From assembly GCA_015501585.1 (NCBI GenBank), contig JADNRY010000226.1:1-64000 (forward strand): 64,000 bases of DNA, given 5' to 3'. The stretch comes from Rhodocollybia butyracea. Taxonomy: Eukaryota > Basidiomycota > Agaricomycetes > Agaricales > Omphalotaceae. Positions 9,957 to 19,655 of the stretch are shown in pieces. How positions within the stretch are numbered: position 1 is the first letter of the stretch; each line of letters begins with the position of its first letter. The notes beneath the pieces were generated by a model. It had not been told where the DNA came from, made no database searches, and saw only the letters and a program-made list of their open reading frames with translations. The position numbers were made by a program, and so were the translations under genes.

Positions 9957-11550
9957 ATGGATCGAATCGCAGTGGAAAGTTCAGCTCAGTTTGCTGAGAG
10001 CTATGGCATATATTTGATTTCAGTAATTCCCAAGATAGTAGTGCTGATGATTATATATGGTATGTTCCTCGTGAATTGTAATTTAAGTCAAGTTTCATGA
10101 CTTATTGGTTTCTCTTAGGCATCTTTGTGCTGGGAACATGCATCGCAATCAAGCCTCTGATGTATGTATTCAAATTCGGTCGAAGGTCATTTTTTCTGAT
10201 TTTTCTACACAGGACATCCGCCAGAAAACCCAAAATATCCTTGTTTATTTGCTTGATTTTGGTTTTTATCTCCTTTACTTGGAATATGATGGACATTACA
10301 ACGATGGGTTTTAACTCAATCCAAATATCTTGTGCAATTATTGCAGATCGAGATGAAGCGGTGTGTGAAATGGGGGCACCGAGCAATGGGTATGCTGTAG
10401 ATGTGTCAGGGTTCCAAAACAGTCCTGGAACAGTAAATGTAAGTAGCAAATTCCCAGTCATAGTGATGATTCAAATTTATTCATGGATGATCAGCTTCTC
10501 TTGAGTGATCTCATTGTGGTTTGGAGAGCATGGATTCTATTTCCACATAGTCGGCTTTGTAAAGCTACTCTTATTGCACTTATGGCTATTAACATAGGTG
10601 AGTATATATCATTTATCATTGTCATTATATCTCACCATCTCAATGGTTCAATGTTGTAAATACTCGGCGCAGGGAACTGAATAAGCTGTGAGGCTTGAGA
10701 GATAGAAGAGAACTGGATAACTACTGGTACTGGCCTCAGAGAAGGCCTTATATACTGTACATACTGTATAGTATTGCTAATACGATGAGTAAGGATACGG
10801 ACATATGAACATACCGATCCGGCTACCTAATCTCCGGAGTTGCCACATCGGCAATATACAACATTCAATGCTTTTTTTTTTGCCTGCTATATAGGCATCA
10901 ACGTTGTGGATTGTATTGCAGATGCATTGGCTTTCTACCCAACCACCCAGAACTTTGGTTTCATTGTCAATAACTTCACCATGTTTGACTGGATCTCAAT
11001 CGTTATTTCCTTGGCTATAAATGCGGTTGCAACGTTGTTGATTGGGTGGAAAGCATGGTGTGCTCTGTCTTTTTTTGCCATACACTCCGATTACTTATGA
11101 TCCGAGGAAGGAGTCATCACCGACTCCTGGCGCAGGGTGGAGTATACAAGAAAACATACATTCTCAAGGTTCTCTTCCTTTTGGTTGAATCTGGAATCAT
11201 TTTCTGTATTGCTCAGATTGCATACATTGTGGTTCTTTTTACTGCAAGTCCTAGCTTGCATATTGGAATCCATAATTTAAACACAGACTCGCACGAGAAC
11301 TATGTGACGGTGGATATCAAATCCCCAATTCAATTCCTTTCAGGAGGACCTGTGGGTCTCGATTTCGTAACTTTTACAATGATTTTAATACCTGTGAGTT
11401 TGCTTTCTTACTGACATGATTTCTTACTGATAGAAATAATTAATTATCATGCAGGTATTTTATCCAATTTCAGTGGCAATTCTGATCCATAATATACATT
11501 CACCTATAATAGAGACTTTACACTATAGTACGACTGAATCTTCTGCGTAA
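9957..11550 (+). CDS. Seven-TM membrane protein, fungal family of unknown function (copy 1)
   Basis: Seven exons fit by eye: 9957-10059, 10119-10161, 10213-10438, 10495-10597, 10895-11057, 11111-11393 and 11455-11550, with GT-AG introns throughout. They sum to 1017 nt in one frame, or 338 aa. The protein has about seven hydrophobic segments, including IYLISVIPKIVVLMIIY at the N-terminus, ISLFICLILVFISFTW, an LLLSDLIVVWRAW motif followed by a basic residue, and VLFLLVESGIIFCIAQIAYI. The layout and the LLSD.IVVWRAW signature match a large Agaricomycete family of plasma-membrane-like proteins with GPCR-like topology; no ligand or partner is known to me. It is paralogous to 12613-13874, with equivalent exon boundaries. 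Intron 4 is unusually long (297 nt) because a solo LTR sits in it; the splice sites remain intact. The start was chosen because it aligns with the paralogue's start. Confidence 0.8.
10652..10863. mobile_element. Solo LTR, 212 bp, in intron 4 of the seven-TM gene
   Basis: Starts TGTTGTAAATAC and ends ATATACAACA; the 5-bp TTCAA lies on both sides (10647-10651 and 10864-10868). It is related to 86-320. Without the LTR and one TTCAA the host intron would be 80 nt, close to its neighbours. It is an insertion tolerated inside an intron. Confidence 0.85.
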
Positions 11551-12612
11551 CACCCCCGGGCCCGTTGAACTAGGTACTTTGAAAAAAATGTAATTAGATA
11601 GGCGCTGTCTCCGACAGTGGAACGTAGTATGCTGTCCAGAAGTGAGATCTCATTGACGACTTGGACTTCTTCGTGTTTCATACTTGGCTTGGCTATGCAT
11701 TGCTACAAGGCTGAGAGTACTCTTCTTGATATATGCACTGAAACCTTTTTGGTGTTGCCTTAGTGTGCATGGCTGACTTCAATATTGTCTTTTGTCCCCT
11801 ATTGTAGGCAAATCTCTGGTAACTTTATACGTGCAGTTTAGTTCTTTCACCAACACCCGAGTTGCCCGAGTCTGGCTTTACATACCCAGCTAAGCGCTAA
11901 TAGGCAAAAGGCTTCAGAACATCAACTACGAACTACGAACTCCGTCGTACAACTACATTTGCGCATAAATAGATTCTTTTTCGGGTTCCAACTGGTTTTA
12001 GTCTTAGGCACATTGCTATTCCTGTCATTGTCTGATTGTCTGATTCAATACTCCAGACTCCCTGAACCCGACGCGTCGATGGTAAGTGCGGCCGCATTAC
12101 TGGCATGCAGTGTGTTGCTTAGGAATTTCAGTCACTTATACAGCTTGTTTGGGAATAATTATCTGCAGCAAGGCCACATAAGCGCCAAAATAGTGATCGC
12201 GGACCTTTGTGGGTCCTTAGAACAGTCACTGTCTGTCTGTCTGGACTATCATTGTCGCTGGTTACAAAGTGCTAACACCGCCTGTGTAATTCATATCTCA
12301 TCATTTACTACGGGAAGATCTCCGTTTCTTGTCCATTTATCTGACAACGTAAATCCAAGGTTCAGGCCATTACTCTCAACCATCTAATGAAGAAAAACGC
12401 GGACACAATGTCATGCTTCTGGTAGAGAAACTGCCAGAGGTACATATCAAGTAGGCTGTGCTCCTCCGACATCAATCCACCTCGCGATCCACATATATAA
12501 TAGCCCTAGTTTTGTGAACAGAACCTCAGAGGTTCCTGGTTTGTTCATAGCGGTTATACACTGTTTCGAGACGCTCCCAATTTCCTTCATTTTCATTGGC
12601 CTTCCTAAAGGA
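11551..12612. other. Spacer between the tandem seven-TM genes
   Basis: No intact gene. A 142-codon open stretch (11959-12387) overlaps the segment shared with 8480-8660, and I read it as fossil sequence. Hydrophobic residues in its first half may derive from an older gene of the neighbourhood. A GTG-initiated extension of the downstream gene (from 12514) was not used because the ATG at 12613 aligns with the paralogue. Confidence 0.5.
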
Positions 12613-13874
12613 ATGACTCCTGAAGAACAACAGGCAATATCTTTGTCTGCCGGAGAGGCAATCATCGGCGCCGTTGCTCTCATTCTCACTCTTACTAGCT
12701 ATGGTGCGTAAGCGGAAATCATAGTTAAACTCTAGTTTACAATCTACTGCTGGCAGGAGCCTTTATTCTAGGATACATCATTGCTGTTCAATCTCTAACT
12801 AAGTGTGTATTGTTTTACTTATTCAGTTTACAATCCATTAATGGTTGTGTTTTTGGTCTAGAAGAGGATCTTGGGGATGCCCAAAAATTATCCTTCTTGT
12901 CTGTTTAGTAACCATTATCATTTGCTTTACGTGGCAAGTATTCTATATTGGAGGACTATTTTTGACAGGCGATCGGTATACATTCATGCAAACGTCAGAA
13001 GAAGGATTCGATGCTCAAGCCCAGATTTCTGAAAAGAAAACTATGGTATGGCGGTATATGCCTGATTGGCCGGGTACAATCAATGTGATGATTTCCAAAC
13101 ACATACTACCTTACGTTCTGTGTTGACGTCTTTCCATAAATTCTTCCTTCCTTCCACACAGCTTCTTTTGAGTGATGGCATTGTAGTGTGGAGAGCATGG
13201 TGCTTGTTTCAACCACACAGATTCTGGAGGCTTGCTCTTCTTATGTTTATGATTGCCAACATCGGTGCGTAATGGGAGCTATCAGTGTAGGGTCTTTGTT
13301 TTAATTATGGTTGAAGGCATCAATATGGCAGATTGTATCTGGGCTGATGTGCAGTTAGGAACAGAGCTTCTGTCCAAAGCGTCCATTCTGGATTGGGTCT
13401 CGGCTGTGTTTTCCTTGGTGATTAATTTTGTTGCAATATCTTTGTTTGCCTACAAAGCTTGGTAGGGCATCATATTATTAATGTTCAGATGTGATTCACT
13501 CATTCCTGGGCTACAGGAGTTACCATCGATATATTGCAGAACTTGACGTGGGGCTGGCTCGGAAAGGATCACGAGTAGCGAGTATACTGATCCTATTGAT
13601 TGAGTCTGGCGCCATCTTTTGCACAATTCAGTCTATAACCACTATAATTGTCGTGCTAGATACATACGGCATTATAACTTTGCCGTGGCCTGAGGAGACT
13701 ATAATAACTATATCTGGGATTGCAGCTGTGGGTCTACTACCAATTCCTATTCAAGTTCTGTCCTTACTTGCAAGAGGCTGTATACTAGGTCTGCTATCCC
13801 ACCGGTGGAGAGAAGATAGTAATACGGACAGCAGTGATCGATCATGGCGATTTGGGGATGATCATGGGAGCTAG
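12613..13874 (+). CDS. Seven-TM membrane protein, fungal family of unknown function (copy 2)
   Basis: Six exons: 12613-12703, 12757-12802, 12862-13084, 13162-13264, 13317-13461 and 13517-13874, giving 966 nt in frame, or 321 aa. The exon layout mirrors copy 1 until the last exon. Shared motifs are LLLSDGIVVWRAWCLF, GINMADCIWAD, ILDWVSAVFSLVINFVAISL and SYHRYIAEL after the fifth intron. Six to seven hydrophobic segments are visible. The C-terminus differs from copy 1: after about 13780 the sequence (HRWREDSNTDSSDRSW) matches, at the DNA level, the fossil segments near 7605 and 29505, so the tail seems to have been replaced by unrelated duplicated DNA. A missed last intron is an alternative. 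Tandem arrangement on the same strand points to local duplication. Confidence 0.75.
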
Positions 13875-14042
13875 TACGTGTTTGAGGCGCAAGGACGATG
13901 GGAGGTTGTGAAGAACTTCGTGGACATGGTCGAGTTCCATGATTTTGTGCTCGTGTAGGACTGGCGGGTGTCTGAGGATGTGAGGGAAAAGTGTTCATGT
14001 TGGTTTTGTAATCATCATTTGCTGTTTGTAGGGTAACTGCTC

Positions 14043-14335
14043 GTGCTAATGCTTCTAATGGTGTCCCCGGTGGACCTCCGCACCTATGCTACAACTGCTC
14101 ACCTCCAAACCATCCACTCGTCGCTCTTTGCCCGTTCGGCATTATTCATATTCACCGGTCACTCAGATGTCGGAGTTGAACAAAAAGAAAGGCAGCATTC
14201 AAGGCGTCGATTCGGAAGGGATTGTCTGTGGGGCAATTGGGTGATGATGAGCGATGGACGGCTATGGATATAAGGGATTTGAAAGCGGCGGTAGAACTGG
14301 CAAAGAGAGGGCTGTTGTTCTTGGGTGTGAAAGGA
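14043..14335 (+). pseudogene. Fossil of the second unidentified gene, copy 2
   Basis: Partner of 7677-8013. One frame reads TKRKAAFKASIRKGLS, then DDERWTAMDIRDLKAAVELA, ending GLLFLGVKG and a stop. The upstream part (GGPPHLCYNC) has drifted from the 7.7-kb copy and is interrupted by a stop. Function unknown. Confidence 0.45.
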
Positions 14336-14359
14336 TAGATGTCCCAGGCGATGTGTGGT

Positions 14360-15500
14360 AGACCCCTACAGTATCTTCGTTCCTTTGAATGTGCCTGTTA
14401 AAATAGCTCCAATGGAAGTGTAGCAAGACGTGTGCGAGACTGGAGTCAAAGTACTTCATGCATTTAGTATGTATATTATTCGAAGTTTCCGATGACCAGC
14501 ACAGGGTAGTTGAAAAGCACAAGCAGATTAGAGCGTATTTGCAGCCGCTAAAAACGTTACATGTAACGGAGACGCCAATGAGACGAAACACATGACTTCA
14601 GTAGTTATTGTTGTGATAGCATTCAACAATTTTCCTTTTTTAGACATATCTGACCACTCTGGTCAGTTTGACGCAGGATGGTTCTTCCTTTTATGGGAAT
14701 ATCTGAGTGTGATGGTTATGGATCTTCCCTTTTTTGGAAATATCTCACGATCTCACAGAATTGTGTCGTGCCAGAACTTCCTTTTCTGGGAATACCTGGA
14801 TTATTTTTGAAAACAGCATTAAATGCGTAGCGAGTGCTTCAACACGTGATAAATGAGACGCTGGAGAGACAAATCCCGCTGCAAATACGCTCTATTCCAT
14901 GCGCGCAGATTTCTGAGGACTAGTTCCTGAGGCACTCTGTTCGGTATGAGGATTGAAGTTGATGATGCAATATTGATGATGCGATGACGCGTGGCGTGTA
15001 ACTCTAAGCGCTTAAATATCAACGTTTCAACTCTCAGAACAACGACCGCAAGAGCCAACCTCGCATCACAATCGATCCCGTTCTGCAGGCGCCTCTGTCA
15101 GTTCTGGTGTCTCTCTAGGCCCTACGATGACTGTTACAACTCTAATTTGCTCTCATCCACTTTTCTCATTGTACAGAAATGGTCATTACCTCAGCCGACG
15201 TGTTTCACGGGGTCTTTTAAATGATGACATTTCGCTTGAATTTCGGCGTACAGCGTAATTCAGCGTGTCAATGCATTGACAGGTTCCTTCGAGATGCACA
15301 TTATGCAGGCAGTAACTAAATTCCACTATCCTCTGATGTTTGACCTGACTAGTTGTAGGTGCCAGAGGGAACACCTGAATCTCTCCTTGCTAGAACCAAG
15401 TGGATAGTACCCCTATGTATCGATGAGACTCATCATTGGGTGTGATCATGGACATTGGGTGTTATCATGGATTGACTTCAGTATTTGACAGTATTCCAGA
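14360..15500. other. No gene recognised
   Basis: Near 14630-14805 a GGGAATATCTG-type box recurs three times at roughly 55-60 bp spacing, between pyrimidine-rich TTCCTTTT tracts. From about 15040 to 15190 the sequence resembles 38300-38440 (shared CTCATCCACTTTTCTCAT-like end and CAGAAATGGTCAT), so it belongs to the module family. Confidence 0.45.
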
Positions 15501-17690
15501 ATTACAATCTCGCTTTTATGTGGAACCAGTCAGTATGATTCTCGAAATGGTTTGATTCACTAACACACCTCTGCAGACTCTGCTGAGAATAATCAACCGC
15601 ATCTTTGCTTTCGTAATCAGTGACAAGTACCTGTAGCGTAGCACCCTGCATAGAACCTCTTGGATCTTTGTTCCAACCTCCGCTTTTGCTGAGGTCAAGA
15701 TGAAACGCTTGAGCATTGATAGTCCAGGTGTTGTTGACCAGGAATGTGGCAATTGCCACATTAAGTACCTCGAGAAGCTGCTTCGATTTCTGTTGACACC
15801 AAATTTGCACCTGGCAATACCGGCTCCTCGGTATTCACCAAACTCAGGCAACTCGTATTCCCAGATAACAAGCTCAAGTCACCGAAGACTATTCCCATCG
15901 TGCTTGTTCAAAACGAGGAGGTTGAGCATATGGGATGGCGCTTCAAGCATGTTGGCGTTCATTAATATCTCCCTATCCACTTCAGCCATGAGGGAGGTAG
16001 TGCACCCTCTGCTGACAATGACCCAGGGGAAAAGCTCGCAGTACGGCATGAGTGTGCCGTAGGTTGGAAGAGGGTGTGCGGTGATGGGGTTCCTGGAGGC
16101 CATTTGGGTTTCTTGCCAAAGGAGGAGGTAGTACGAGTATTGGTGGTACTGGCATCGATCCAGGACCGCACAGAGGGAGCGTGATGTCATAAAGCATTGG
16201 GGCGCGGAGCATTCCTGCTGGTGGCTTGAAGCACATGGGGCGGTACTGGAGGCGTAGTCTGGGTGACCAGAGGTGTGAGAGCTCTGAAGTACTTGAGATT
16301 GTGAACGCGAGGGGCAGGAGGGTACGGGATCGGTGGGTTTAGGGTGACGAGGGGTAACGAGGACATGTATCTTTGCAAAACAAAAAAAAGTGAATACAAT
16401 GAGTCAAAATCCAACTAAAACACTTACTGTATTGCAGTTGAGTTGTATCCACCATACGCCGGTCTGTGTACTTAAGTTAGAACTATGATAGGCGTCAGAT
16501 CTTCAAAGCTTCAGACCCAGTCAAAACCCGCACTGGGCTGATCTGGGCACTTGGCGGATATCTGATGAGGTCTGTGTTCATCTGGGTCCAGCTGGCCAAA
16601 TCCTGGGCAATTTTTTTTAAAATTCAGTTCATGTCATTCCTGAATCAATGGGTGGGAAATCTGTTTAGAACGGTCTCTAAGTTCAACATTCAACAGTACT
16701 TGGACTTCGAACTTGCTTCAAACACTTTTATCAAGCGGTGAACATGTGACATGATAAAGTTGAAAAAAAAATTCCATCGCTCTTTCATTTGCTCTTTCAT
16801 TCTCTTCCTGTTTACCATCATCTGCATATTGTCTGTTTTGAAGATGTATTATTCAACAACTCCTCAACCCACTTTGGACTATATAAACTTAAGAATGGAT
16901 TCATTGGGCTGGGTCATTCCCAAGGTGAGCTATCCTGCCTTTCCTTCAATGAATAATTTATTGAACTATTTTTTTTGATTAGCTCTTGTTGGCCTGTTGA
17001 TGTCGTTGTGTGCTGGTATGCCGCATACCATTGTTTTCATTAATTTCTGTGCATTCCAAAAGTGAGCTATCTCAACTTTTTCTTTTGAGCTGGTTAATTG
17101 ACCAATTCTTTTTAGCTGGCCTTCTCAATTTTCCCATGACTATTGTATCTAGCGCTCGTAACTGCGCCCTCGTATTGCCTTTGTACAGGTGCAACCCAAA
17201 TCAGTAGTTTGATGCATATGTAGTTACTAGTTTGTATGTCATAGTTGATAACTCTAATATGATTTACTCAGACTATCCCAGATGGACCCAGATGAGAACA
17301 GCCTAGAGTAATAGTAATGTCACATTGTATTTTGTACAGTTCAGGCCAGATGAACTCATATTATCCCAGAGGAACGCAGTTATATACAATACTAAATTTT
17401 CACTCTCTGTACGGTTCTTGCCAGATAAACACAGACAAGAACAGCCTGTATGGCTGATATCTGGAATTTCTGGGAAAACAGCTGATCTCAGATGATCACA
17501 GCTGGAACACAACTTTTACTATATCATCTCGGCTCAACCCAGTGCAGGTTTTCACTGGGCTTCAGAACCGACCTGGAACGCGGATGGGCAGAAAAGGTGA
17601 CGCTGCGATTCCCGACTTCTCTCATTAAAATTTGCAGGTCAAAGTCTCGTCTCCTCTGTTGTTGCACCATATTCAAATGACTTGCATTTG
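15500..17690 (-). pseudogene. Degenerate gene, possibly DUF6699-like, split by a hAT-like element
   Basis: Reading leftward, 17690-17560 (ATGGTGCAACAACAGAGG) matches the start of the related copy at 38540-38640. The match resumes at about 16420 with TTGACTCATTGTATTC, then a CAAAG acceptor and PRVHNLKYFRALTPLV, like HVRNLKHLEALTGCVL at 38.7 kb. Between them lies the element at 16516-17559. Further on come LYDITLPLCGP and, in another frame, YGTLMPYCELFPWVIVSRG. The latter resembles the central strand pattern of the fungal DUF6699 domain, but that assignment is weak. Stops and frame changes throughout show that it is dead. Partners lie at 28369-28790 and 38540-38935. Confidence 0.4.
16516..17559. 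mobile_element. hAT-like non-autonomous element, 1044 bp
   Basis: The left end CCCAGTCAAAACCCGCACTG and the right end, read on the other strand, CCCAGTGAAAACCTGCACTG, differ at two of 20 bases and the match continues further in. CTTCAGA flanks both ends (8 bp as GCTTCAGA, depending on whether the last G belongs to the element), which suits hAT target duplications. Short CCAGATGAAC/CAGATAAAC-like motifs cluster inside both ends, as expected for subterminal transposase sites. No transposase frame remains; the longest frame (16751-16978) is AT-rich and not recognisable. Confidence 0.8.
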
Positions 17691-18505
17691 GCGCATTCGG
17701 AGATCATGGAGCCGACGTACTGCGTATTCTCGTCGCAGTGGTAGGATAGGTATGAAGAGGAACGTCACTACCTAGGGTACGTTATGTATTAGACACTTTG
17801 AAGGTCCACTTCAGGTATCTAGTATGTAGAAACCCATTTGAAGGGAGATACACTATGTTTTAAGAGGCTACATTACTGTGCAAGGATGCATCGTTGACCC
17901 ACAAACTCAAAATCAATCAAATTGATTTACCTAGATTGATTTAGGCTTGCCAGATCTAAAGTCTATTCAATTAATACTACCTACTACAAAAAGTCCTATA
18001 CAGGGATATACAAGACAGGATTAAAATAGATAAAGAGAGACAAATGAGGGCAAGCATAATGCGAACCCATATCCGTTTAAAGTAAGAGAATCGAAGCACT
18101 GGTTCCCTGGAACGAACTACAGAGTGAAACTAGACGATTAGTGATGAATTAGGCGCCGGGGATCAAAGTGGCCCGGCGCCGGCAGTAAAAGAAAGGCGGG
18201 GCGCGTCCTAGCGACATGCCTATAATAAAATTTATTCGGACCGACCTACGGGACGGTCCACATGTATACAAGTACCCGGTAGGACCCGGGAGGAGAAGAG
18301 AAAAGGGGAGATACGGAACGACGCCGCAAACTTGAACCGCGGGACGGACGGACCGCCCGGCGCTTAAAGCGCATCAAAGTCGAACCACTCATCGGGAATG
18401 CATCGTTCTTCCCTCCCCTCCGTTACTTATTAAATAAAAGGTGTAGAAAAGGTGTAATATGGGTAGAGGACCCATGAGACAATGATATAGAGCCCTGGGG
18501 ACAGT
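17691..18505. other. Non-coding; GC-rich remnant with a short coding-like tail
   Basis: No complete gene. At about 18367-18410 on the minus strand a frame ends RCIPDEWFDFDAL and a stop, after a GC-rich block (18140-18360). It looks like the last residues of a protein, possibly from a retroelement, cut off upstream by stops. An AATCAATCAAATTGATTTA near-palindrome lies at about 17912. Confidence 0.35.
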
Positions 18506-19180
18506 GTAGGAACCAGGAGAACACTTACAAGCTCACTTATGGCTTAAAAGGGCAACATGAGATTTATCATCTTGGCTCTTGGCAAGCCAAGAGCATCTTA
18601 CCAACCCATGGTACCTTAATTAAGAAAATTTCAAGGACCTAGGAGTATAAAAAGGCAAGGAAATGAAGAGAAAAGCATTCTTTCTTACCCCCACCAGGTG
18701 TAGCAGCTCCTTATCAGGCTACTACTAAAAGATTGAATTGATATAAAGACTGGGATTTACAGAGAGAAATTGACAAGCAATTGAACTTGAGTAAAGAGAC
18801 AGAAAGAGATTCAGTGTGAACTGAGTGCAGAGAAGTTAAGACAAAGACTTAGAAAGGACTTTGAATATTATTTTCAAACCACAGTTAGGCTGCAGTCAGA
18901 GCTCTGTCTGAGTTATAGGGACACCCTCTGGTCAGTTGTGACTTGTGTTAATTTGTGATTTTACCAAGGGACTTAGGAATAGTATTTGTTTGACAGCTCA
19001 GAGCTTGGGGATCAGCTTAAATAAGTCTGTACTTTGAAAGGGAAGGCACTTAGTGAAATAACACTCAGTGTAGCAAGGAAGCACTTGAATAGATTGAAGT
19101 TTTAAATAAATATTATTTGGCTGAACTAAAAACCCGAACTGAGTAATAAGTTGTGTGTGTGTTTGGTGTGGTTGTGTAAG
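18506..19180 (+). mobile_element. Possible LTR of a retroelement
   Basis: Begins TGTAGGAACCAGG directly after GGGGACAG, has a TATA-like GTATAAAAAGG at about 18646 and no coding content, as in LTRs. The right end is not defined and no target duplication is visible. It could also be the upstream region of a lost gene. Confidence 0.3.
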
Positions 19181-19220
19181 CCATTTCTAAGTTCACCCCA
19201 GTTTAGACCTCTCAGCATGC

Positions 19221-19463
19221 TCAGCACGTTTTCCATTGGCCAATGGACAAAGGCAGGACACAGAACCCAGGAGATTCTCCTTCATTCTCTGAGTTCTCTT
19301 GAATCTTTGCCGCTAAAGCATTCATCAGAGTGGATGTCATCTGCACACTCCCTTTGATAAGGGCATCAGAACTAATTGAGTTAATGTCGGTATCTCTGAT
19401 CTGTCTTGTTCCCGCTGCTGCTGCCAGATGAATAGGCTGGATCTCATCTACTGTAATGATCAT
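19221..19463 (-). CDS. Possible exon, unidentified protein
   Basis: An 80-codon frame with ordinary protein composition, including IQPIHLAAAAGTRQIRD and SSDALIKGSVQMTSTLMNAL. A TCATTACAG acceptor precedes the VDEIQP part. It lies 190 bp downstream, in the direction of transcription, of the end of the TPR gene and could be a further exon of it or a fragment of something else. I do not recognise it. Confidence 0.25.
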   Translation of the reverse strand: MIITVDEIQPIHLAAAAGTRQIRDTDINSISSDALIKGSVQMTSTLMNALAAKIQENSENEGESPGFCVLPLSIGQWKTC

Positions 19464-19655
19464 GGAATCAAGTGGAATAATTTGAAGGACTCAAACCATA
19501 AATTTTTGTCTACTACTGTTACCCTAGTCAGGGTTTGGACAACGTCGCTGTGTGGATCCATGCTACAATTTTTGGTTCAGCACTGATGCACCCTGAATTT
19601 TACCGGATAAAGACTGGTGATTTGGGGCCTGCTTTTGGGGGAGCTTCTGGGGGCC

